Below, piece by piece: positions 1 to 8,937 of a stretch of DNA of 34,209 bases. This stretch comes from Saccoglossus kowalevskii (lineage: Eukaryota > Hemichordata > Enteropneusta > Harrimaniidae). The notes under the pieces were generated by a model. That model searched no databases and had not been told where the DNA came from. It saw only the letters and a list, made by a program, of their open reading frames with translations. The DNA is taken from assembly GCF_000003605.2 (NCBI RefSeq), contig NW_003152254.1, positions 211,585-245,793 of the forward strand, read 5' to 3'. Numbering within the stretch: the first letter of the stretch is position 1; each line of letters opens with the position of its first letter. The position numbers and the translations under genes were made by a program.

Positions 1-62
1 CACGCACCCACGTACGTACGTACGGACGCACGCACGCACAGGCACACGGACGCACGGACGCT
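1..62. repeat. Simple repeat (ACGC/ACGT/ACGG units)
   Basis: Low-complexity runs of ACGC, ACGT and ACGG tetramers begin at the window edge, so the tract probably extends further left. Confidence 0.9.
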
Positions 63-1140
63 CGGAGGTCAAAACGTAACTCCCGACTAAAAAGACGGGT
101 GCCAAATTCATGTTAGGTATCTCATGCAAGAATAGCACTTTATGGATATTTAATTGAGATTAAATGTTTTCATGTGGCAAGATTTATATTCGAAATAATC
201 TTAATTAATAACAGATTATTCGACGAATCACTTAAATAATTAAATAGTCTTCGTATCTTGTAAGGCAATCACATGGGAGATATCTTCCAAGTTTGAGTGC
301 ATTGTGTTGTATTTGTTCGACAGCACCGTTGAATATATACATGGCAACATCACATCTACTCCACAGTAGCATGCCATTTACTATTTACATTTGGACTAAA
401 AATATTTTTTATCCCCTCTTGTGCGGGTTCTCAACCAGTAGGAATTTGCACAATTTACGTAACACCATAATAATTTAGACTGTTTTGAAACAGTATATAT
501 TAATACATGCATATTATTTAAAACAAATATGAAACATGAAACCATAGTTTATTAGGTACACGCAATACATGTTTGGTATAGTTCTTTCTCCGGCAGCATC
601 ACCAGCTTTAATCAAATAATTTTCGATTATCCCCAGTTTGGTGATCATTTAAAGTAAAAATAATAAATACACACACTAGATGTCATTGTGTTGGTAGTGG
701 GATGCCTAGTATTATGTCCCAAATCACTCGTCGGTCGGACCCAGAGACAAAATTAAAAATAAACTACTACCAAAATACGGATATGGACTACTTGTCATTT
801 CAATTCATACAGCTTTTTACATTTCAACATAAACAATGCTCACAGAGTCAAGAAATTCTTTAACAATGAGCAAGAACATAACATATACAAATGTTTTAAT
901 TTACTGTTTTATCTGTAAATATGCAACTGGTTGATCTGGCGACATTGTCTATTTAAACACCCATATTTAGTGATTTGCGAATAAATTATGTTTGATCGAA
1001 GCATCTTTACAAAGTTATAGCGGAGATATGAAAACTTTTGAAGACAATTCATTGAAGCAGACTGACTCCATATTGATAATATAATGTCATTTTTAATTAT
1101 AGCATTCATCGTTCGTTTTCATACACCTAGTTATTTATTT
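63..1140. other. No gene seen
   Basis: AT-rich unique-looking sequence with only short chance open frames. I see no conserved protein motif, RNA gene or clear repeat here. Confidence 0.6.
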
Positions 1141-1765
1141 ACATTAAACGGCTCCATGCAATTGTAAACAATATTGTAATTTCGACAACATAACTGTGTT
1201 CTGCAATGGTGAGTGCCAATAAATGCATGGTTGAGCATTGGTTCCACGTGTAATTATTAAATTCGCCATATTGTACACATTGCAACTACGTCATCCATTC
1301 GTCTGTTCCGCTATTTTTATTCATGATATATTATACAATTTTTCACATTTTGAATTAAATGGTACTGGTATGACCATGAAATTGCTTTGTGTAACAACGA
1401 CATTAGTTTATGAATTATCTTCAGTTTAACAAACGCCTGAATTATTTCAAAAATATTGCTTATTTGTTGTCCGGGGTCGAAGATATAAATATATCATGAC
1501 ACATTCTTACCAGTAACACACCGGATAACTTGGTCATCGGCCAAAAGTCCATGTACACAGTAGAATAGAGTCGCCCTGCCAAAAGAGTCAAATGAAACTA
1601 CGATAACCTAGGTACATAAATGTTGTGATATTATACAGACTGGTTGACAAATGAAGTTGGTCATAAGGAAAATTAAAAAAAATATTTGTAGAATTTCGTG
1701 TTGGGATGCCTGTCTGTTTTCTTGTCTTCAGGTTTGATGCTTTCTTGTTTGTTCAACGATGGATA
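1141..1765. repeat. Dispersed repeat module A, copy 1
   Basis: Matches 32690-33235 over its whole length (for example CATATTGTACACATT, CTGTTCCGCTATTTT, ATTCATGATATATT). Its right part also matches 17310-17560 (ATATCATGACACATTCTTA). Non-coding. Confidence 0.75.
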
Positions 1766-1766
1766 A

Positions 1767-2267
1767 TGTGAGGGGGGGGGGATTGAGAATAAGATTTCAC
1801 ACTTATCTCAACCCTAACGAGTGTAAAGTTCAAGGCGCGTAAAATAAGGGACGGTCGATCAAAGGAACAGAAAACAAATAAACGATATCAAGAGATTGCT
1901 TTTATTAACTCATCACTGGAAAAGGTTACATGTACTCGCGCGCTAAAACAAGTATTCAGGATTTTTATAGGCTCGGTAGGATCAGCCACCGTAACAAATT
2001 ATAGCGGGCTTGGTGCTGATTGGTTCATAGTGCTATGGCCTATGATTGGCTAATAAGTGAATAGTATTTGAAATGGCGTCTGCTATCGTTATTTGTGCTA
2101 GTTCTCTTCGAGTTAAACATGTAATATAGACGGTTGAATTGAATAAACACAATAACAATATAAGAAAGAACTGAAACACAATTGAATAATATTGAATCAA
2201 TATTACAAACGAATATCATTGTAATAATTAGGGAAATAATAGTGGTTTATTCTCCCTCTCATCGACA
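1767..2267 (-). mobile_element. Solo LTR of an LTR retrotransposon, 501 bp
   Basis: The segment starts TGTGAG and ends CGACA on the plus strand (TG...CA termini) and is flanked by GATAA direct repeats at 1762-1766 and 2268-2272, a 5-bp target duplication. Read on the minus strand it has two CCAAT boxes (2045-2049, 2019-2023), TATAAAAA (1962-1969) and AATAAA (1901-1906), the order expected of U3-R-U5. The related repeat at 17.3-18.8 kb lacks this block, acting as an approximate empty site. No internal retroviral-type genes lie next to it, so it is a solo LTR. The superfamily (Gypsy, BEL or Copia) cannot be told. A run of ten G lies near one end at 1772-1781. Confidence 0.75.
1901..2049 (-). 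promoter_or_regulatory. LTR promoter and polyadenylation signals
   Basis: Two CCAAT motifs 26 bp apart lie about 50-80 bp upstream of TATAAAAA. AATAAA follows about 60 bp further on. This is a compact pol II promoter with an early polyadenylation signal, inside the solo LTR. Transcription would run to the left. Confidence 0.55.
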
Positions 2268-2269
2268 GA

Positions 2270-3415
2270 TAATATGTCAAAAAGATGTCAGAAAAAAAGA
2301 TATGCTGAACAAGATGTATTAATTATTGCTGGCAATATTTAAAATGTGTCATCAAAGCTAGACGATTTTTGTTGTGTTACTGAAATAAATTATTATACTG
2401 GCTTGAAGCAGATTAAAATATAAGAATATGGTTTGCAAAATATGAAGATCCAATAGTGTTTAACAAACCTGGTTTTGATATAAATAACAAGTAATTTGTA
2501 TATTGTAACAGGTATTATTGACACTCGCGCTCCTAGTTCCGGTAAATACTTCGTAATATAGGAAGAGTTTTAAGATGTATTTTAATGCAAATTGGTAATT
2601 TGTTTATTTTTTTCAAATGCAGATGTGTATTATAACAACGGCTCAAGTGAATATTAAATCTGTTATGTCCACCACCCCGTACTTTCCCTGCCTCCCTTCC
2701 ATATCTTCCTTTCCATTCCCTTCCATAAATCTCTTTCTCACTGTAACTATTAATTGAACATCGAGGTATAATTTGAGCGTAGATTTACAAAATTAGTCGT
2801 AGTTTATAACATATGGGCGTGGTTATTCAGCACCAGAAGTTATATGGTTGGAGAGCGCGGTTTTCATCAATGGATTGCTTATACTGTTTTATACATTCAT
2901 TTGCGGCAAGTAAAACCATAATTTATCGCATAAGAGTTACAGCGTTGTGTCATGTGTGTGTAGTTTCGTAGCACCGCACATCGACGCATCTTTGGTACAT
3001 TTTAGTTTGCCTTGAGCGGTGGCTGAAATGTAGGCTATTGTCTTTTCATACTCTTCAAATATTTAACATTGTGTGGTCCTGAATTTGGACTGCAGTCTCC
3101 AGTGAGTCGGTGCTTTCTAAGTAACAGTTCTTTACCACACATTAATCATTACACAAATTTCCTGTAAAGTAAATTATACATTGAGTAACCTCGCCAGCCC
3201 ATATAAAGCTATTAAACTAAATTGTTAAGCATTTGGCGCAAGTGAAAAACTAGGACATATAACTATGTAGACAAGTTACTAAAGCTATATTTACTCGGCT
3301 GGACAGCGTGTTGAAGACAGTTTTCTCTACAATATTTTGGGCGCCTAAATGCCGAGTATACGCTTTGTTATCAAATGTGTTTGTTTTAAATTGGCATTAG
3401 AATTGTATATTATTT
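2270..3415. repeat. Dispersed repeat module B, copy 1
   Basis: Aligns with 17580-18760, including the pyrimidine-rich block near 2665-2740, TTTTCATCAATG, TTTACTCGGCTGGACA and GCCGAGTATACGC. The sub-block 2660-2905 recurs at 12020-12260. No coding capacity seen. Confidence 0.75.
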
Positions 3416-3559
3416 TTTTAAAGTGGACAGCAGAGGTTGTTTTGTATGCTCAAGTATCATCCAAAATTTCGTAGTTAACTTACGCGTTTGACGTAATATG
3501 GGGTTCACTGAAGTAAAATCTGTAAACCAACAATTTACTATTCCAAATATCACATTATT

Positions 3560-4315
3560 ATACACCACATCACACAAGCACGCTATTTTTGTGTATACCA
3601 TTATTTGAGATACAGCCAGTATTAGTAAAATACGAAGACTGGGATATTATTGACCTTGTTAAGCTATTTACTCAAAGTTTAACCTTTGACATTACACAGT
3701 TGTTTACGACTGACAGCACAAATCACTTAATCCAACAAGTAGGTGTAACTATGTATGATACGTGGTGATATCTATGGCGTCGTGGGTGGTACTTCCAAAA
3801 CATTAGTAGGATTACGGGAGAAAAATCATAATCATATCTTTCTGATTAATATTCAAATAGTCAAGATAAATCTGTCATTATTATTTTGTGTTGTTGTGTT
3901 ACAGCCATTTATGTTGTTACCAGTCACAATAGACATTGCACTGACATGTTTACTAACGCATTACAGATCTTATTACATCATATATTATTACATTTGTCAG
4001 CAAATCGATATATACGACATACTTGTACGTTGCAATTCTTTATGGTTAGTAATTCCAAAGATGGATATAATATCATAACGCGATAACAATGTGAAAACGA
4101 GTGAATTGCCAAATAAATGAAAATAGTAAGGTGTTGAGACAGACACTCTGTGGATAGTATGAAATTGACTTTGTATGGTCATCTCGGGTATCTTGTAGTT
4201 GTACTATATTTAGCTTGCGAGTTTAGAATTCAACCAGACTGACATGTATGTGGGCGCCTATTGGTGTTAATGATTTGATTATTGGCTGACAAACAAGGCA
4301 TGGTTGTTACAGTAC
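3560..4315. repeat. Dispersed repeat module C, copy 1
   Basis: Shares GTAGGTGTAACTATGTATGA, TACGTGGTGATAT and ACTTTGTATGGTCATCTC with the copies at 4345, 12290 and 28160. The short open frames here are not conserved between copies. Confidence 0.78.
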
Positions 4316-4344
4316 TATTTGCCGAACAATCACCAGTTTGGAAA

Positions 4345-5000
4345 TAACGCTTTAATCATTACACAAGCACCCCATTCTATTTTTGTGTATAGCATTATTT
4401 GGGATACAGTCATAATCAGTATAATAGACTGGGAGATTATTGACCTTGTTAAGCCATTTACTCAAAGTTTGACATTACACGACTGACTGCACAGCTCAAT
4501 TGATACGACGAGTAGGTGTAACTGTGTATGATACGTGGTGATATATATGGCGTCGTTGATGGTAATTCCAAAACATTAGTAGGATTACATGTGAAATATC
4601 TAATCATATTTTTTTGATTAATATTCAATCAATATTGATTAATATTTGTTTTGTGTTGACGTTTTGTTGACAGTTATATATTTTGTTATAAGAGAAAAAC
4701 AAGCACTGACATGTTTACTGACGCATTACAAAGGTTTAATACCTTTGTCGGCAAATTAATATTTACGACAGAATGGTACGTTGCAATTCATGGGTAGTAA
4801 TTCCAAACATGGGTATATTATCAAAGCTACAACAACAATATGAAAATAAGTGAATTACCAGATACATGACAATATCATGGTGCTGACACACTGTGGAAAT
4901 TCGTGCACAAACACGCAGCATTCTTCATGAGTGTGATTTCCAATACGTAACAGGTGCGTTCTAAATAACTGAAGTGAAATATTAATACTGATTTCAAGAC
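4345..5000. repeat. Dispersed repeat module C, copy 2, with module G
   Basis: Tandem to copy 1. It jumps from CACACTGTGG directly to TTCGTGCACAAACACGCA at about 4900. The 12.3-13.4 kb copy has about 480 extra bases at that point, so copy 2 carries an internal deletion. Module G (about 4898-5000) pairs with 13300-13400. Confidence 0.72.
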
Positions 5001-5857
5001 TGCTGGATACATTTCCATGTATATGTTTATAAGTTAATTTGTTTTACTGGCACAACTGTTGAATAACTATAACAAAACATATTATATCTTTTCGCTTTAA
5101 TGCTACAAATGTTCACAATGCAGTAATTAATTCAATCTCAACTTAGTAAGTGGAAAATTATTGATACTAGTCACTGTGCAGAATACTAGCATTTGTGTAG
5201 CACACATGTTGGGAGTAAATTCCGCAAATCGTTTAATTGTTGGCGACTACTTGTTGTTGTTAATCTTAATTGATAAACATTTTTTTGAAATTTATTCGGA
5301 CATTTACCAATTACTAATTTCAAAATTGACAAATACGGAAAGCATTTTCTTTACCAATTTAAAAATTTAAATCGCACTTCTATAGCATTTCACGACGATA
5401 TGCCTTTGTTATACACTTCTGTCATTTAATGCACGATTATTGCCGCCGTTACACACTTGAAATTATCTTTCTTGAAACGTAGATTAGCATCACTGAGTGG
5501 AGCAGCCATTAGTTTTTAAAGACATCATATATGCTACAATTTAAGGAACACACGAGTTTTTACATCAAATACGTTTGGAACATGTTAAACGATGTTATGT
5601 AACCCTATTATTCTCACAATGACAGTTTTTAATCTGCCACACATGTCTAAATTCTTTCTTAACCCAGTAAATGAGAATAGGTGAGCACTCAATTTCACAG
5701 TAACGTATTCTTTCGGGGGAAAATCATGTGAAAAGATGGAACATTGCTCACCACACATCTGCTCTAATTCTTATGCTTCGAAGAATGTTTTTCCCTGTAC
5801 ATAATGCATTCTTGTGATCACATCTGCCAATTATGGTAATCAGAATACACTCACTAA
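5001..5857. other. No gene seen
   Basis: AT-rich sequence before the Tc1 relic. Nothing recognisable, including no clear terminal inverted repeat for that element. Confidence 0.55.
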
Positions 5858-6492
5858 TTGCGTTGTCGCAGCTTTTGCAAGCGTGCCAAGGCCATAGGCT
5901 TGTTGAATGAGGGGGTTTCCTTGAGAGAAGCTACAAGAAGGATACATGTGAGCCAATCTGTTATTCATAGACTATCCCAGCGCTTCAGAGAAACCCATAC
6001 AGTGCTTGGCAGACCCAGATCAGGTCGTTCACGTGTCACAACTCCTGCTAAGGACCGCTACCCCTCCCTATCTCAGCCTTTCATAACTGCACCATAACTG
6101 TCAATTCCCTACTTAGTACCCTCAGAGCAGAAACTCATACTAACGTGAGTGACCAGACTGTGCGTAACCGTCTGAGGACCAGAAATTTCAGATCTAAGCT
6201 CCAGGTTGTTAGGTCAGTCCTTCTTCCACGCCACAGAACTGCTCGTTTAGACTGGGCTCGACAGCACATTCGTTGTACACGTCGGCAGTGGTCTTCTGTC
6301 GTCTTCACAGATGAGTCAAGATTCACTGATTCAGAACAATGATGGACGTATTCTTGTCAATAGACGCCCAGCATCATGGTATGGCGTGGCTACATGGCAT
6401 CAATTGAACATTTGTGGGATCAACTTGGTCTTTGTGTAATAGGCAATCACTCCCCTCCACCGCCAGTGGCTCGTCGTCTGCTAGCTCAATAA
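5858..6492 (+). pseudogene. Tc1-type transposase relic, internally deleted
   Basis: An N-terminal paired-like helix-turn-helix region (RAKAIGLLNEGVSLREATRR, then VIHRLSQRFRE and GRPRSGR) occupies 5858-6060. After a frameshift near 6075, the sequence resumes with VSDQTVRNRLR, PRHRTARLDWARQHI and FTDESRF, whose Asp at 6310-6312 is the first catalytic residue. A second shift leads to NDGRILV, then SIMVWRGY. This is joined directly to SIEHLWDQLG, and the frame ends at TAA 6490-6492. The stretch between the last two motifs, which normally carries the second and third catalytic acids, is gone. The element cannot make active transposase. No terminal inverted repeats were recognised. Confidence 0.8.
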
Positions 6493-7614
6493 ACGCCTCG
6501 CTATTTTAGTAATAATAATTCAAATATGTGAAATGTGATTCGTCTATCCCAATTCGTGATAGCGCGTAATTTGTTTATATTAGAATGGCTGCCACCCGCA
6601 TGGTTTGCTGCCAGCGTAATAGACCTCTAATACTCGTTCACCCGGTCGCTCAAGCTTTTGTTTGTCCTCATTTGTCATCGTACGGCTAAGGCCAAGAAAT
6701 AAAGTACGATCTATTGTGTAAGTCGCACAAAATGTTGCAGTTTCATGACCATTAGTTTATCTAGAAATAGAAACTACACAGGGATTAGTATTAGCTGTTT
6801 CATTTGAAAACAATAATAATTTATATAAGGCCAATAACATACACGAAGTAATGTTAAATGTATGTGCAATTAGTTAAACGTTAAACGCTCTATCAAACAT
6901 GAACATGATATTTTTTTAAATTGTCAACGGTTATTTCTTAACCTAATTATAATGGCTGAGTGGCTCAGATCCTACTCGCGAGGAAGTCTGGAGTGTGTAA
7001 AAACATTCATGTGAAGTCTTGTAAAAGGTTATTGAAGGTAATGCACACAATTTTGTTCAAGTTTGTTCAACTAAAAGCCAGTGGAGATCAATGAGAATTG
7101 GTGTGATATGGTTCGGTTCATTCTTTTAAAGCTGCAATCTGGGCATATTGAAGTGCTCACTTGCTAAGCCATAAAAACGTGATGTGATGTGTCAGATTAA
7201 GATGGCCCCAATGTTGAATACTAGTCTGTACTAGCCTCCAACTGAACTTATAAGTAACACTCAAGTTTTTTCATTTAGTTTTAGTTTATTTGTGGTTATC
7301 CAAGACTTTAAATTTCAAACTGCTGTTTCTGTGATATTCACTGGGGATAAAATATCTGAAGCAGTGCAGAATAGGTAGAATTGTTCTTCCGGATCCCTTA
7401 TTGATTAAAGTTAATATTGTGTTCTCTGATGAGCTGTTCTAATGTACATTTATTCTGTATGTACATACGAAATAAATTGGACCTGATCTGAATGCATAGT
7501 AAAGTACGTTTTACTGTATAGCATATAAGAATATTAAGGATATTTTCCCTTTTAAACAAGAAAGTGTGTGTATTTGCACGACAAAGAAGCCTTCAACATT
7601 TTTTTTATTTTTAA
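6493..7614. other. No gene seen
   Basis: AT-rich, with many stops on both strands. A GCTGAGTGGCTCAG stretch near 6955 looks faintly tRNA-like, but no B box sits at the right distance. Confidence 0.55.
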
Positions 7615-7735
7615 GTAATAAATTAAGTGATATGCAATCGGCCTGGTGTTACTTGTGCTATTTTAAAATAAACACGTTGTCTAGTTTTATTAGAATGTTT
7701 CACTGCAACAATCATCTTTTGATTCTGCTTACTTT
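7615..7735. repeat. Dispersed repeat module D, copy 1
   Basis: Pairs with 18800-18912 (GATATGCAATCG, GTTACTTGTGCTATTT, CTTTTGATTCTGCT). Confidence 0.7.
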
Positions 7736-8737
7736 TTAAACTATTTTATTTATTACATTGTACGGTATTCATTCATTATGTCTTTATTCATTATATATTC
7801 ATTATATATTCATATGTGTCAAGTGTCATATATCAAGTACATAAAACTAATATAATCACAAAATAACAATTTTAAAAGTAAGATTGCCTACACTGATGCA
7901 ATGATGAGTGATGGCTATTTTCGTTTCGATAATCATATAATTCAATTATGGAAACCAACGTTGTCTACAATTTCAAGTTAGCTCTGAATATTGGTCTTCG
8001 GTGTGTCAATGGTAAAATTACTATGATTGTTTGATGGAATTTAGTGCAGTTAATAATATGAGTAAAATAAATCAAATTTCGAGCGAAAACAAAGATTGAT
8101 TCTTTCGAATACTCAGCTAAAAATATGTTATTATTTTAAATATTGAAGGTACGAGTCACACATTTTATTGTAGTTTATTGTTGGCTTCATCACATGGTAT
8201 CACTTCTCGAAGTTTTGGTTATATCTATACCATCTCCGGGAATCTGCATACAGTGACATGGAGCTAGATAGTAAAGTAAGATAAAAATAGACAACACCAA
8301 TTATAAAATTGTATTTAGTTGCGACTCTGCTGTGTGACATCAGAAGTGACATAGTAATTACATTGAAAACACTTAGATTTATATGACCGAAACAAATGGC
8401 GTCTGCTCACTCCGCAATTCGAATTCTAGTATTTTCTTTCCCATCTACTACTAGTATATTTACAAATTTGAATGTTAATCTCATGTACAATATATCATAT
8501 TGAGGTATTCATCTTGATCTGTATTCATGAATTTTAAATTGTGACCATATCAGTAACTCCTGGCACTGTAAATGCATGTATGATTTCCTTTCCTGAATGT
8601 GAATGTTGGTACACTTGCTAGAAGGAAGTGAAAAGCATAATCAACTTCTTCTCATCAAAACTAATAAGATATTATTTTACCTAAAACAATTAATTTGAAG
8701 CAAAATTAAATTACTTACTCACTATTGAAAAGGTTTT
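7736..8737. other. Non-coding stretch, probable 3' untranslated region at its right end
   Basis: Contains short TTCATTATATA direct repeats at about 7765-7815. The right end, directly below the DED stop codon, is likely 3' UTR of the minus-strand gene. No other feature seen. Confidence 0.5.
8164..8179 (-). promoter_or_regulatory. Possible polyadenylation signals for the DED gene
   Basis: Two AATAAA hexamers on the minus strand (8164-8169 and 8174-8179) lie about 560 bases past the stop codon. I saw no AATAAA nearer to the stop. In AT-rich DNA this hexamer is common, so the assignment is weak. Confidence 0.25.
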
Positions 8738-8937
8738 CTATATTCGTGGCAACTTATCTGCAAGATCTTTTCTATCAGCGTTACGTAATAGATTGCCTAA
8801 GTAGGAATAATCTCCTTTTTCAGGACAGATTAAACCAACTTCCTTTAATTTCATAATGAATTGTTTTGCATTTAGTCCTTCAGTTGCTCCTTTCCCAAGT
8901 TGTCCTTGACACAATATCTTCATATCAGCCAATTCGC
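8738..8937 (-). CDS. DED gene exon 5 (DED2 helices 2-6, stop)
   Basis: 200 nt including the TAG at 8738-8740; the acceptor is TTTCAG|GCGAAT. It encodes residues 134-198 with ELADMKIL and the canonical helix-6 motif RKDL. The protein ends seven residues after this motif, so the DED is the C-terminus. Confidence 0.82.

Noticed and set aside
3755-4086. Overlapping open frames, longest 107 codons
   Set aside because: They lie inside repeat module C and are not open in the other three copies; composition is typical of chance frames in AT-rich DNA.
6951-7010. Possible tRNA (GCTGAGTGGCTCAG)
   Set aside because: Resembles a class II tRNA D-arm only; no anticodon arm or B box at the required spacing.
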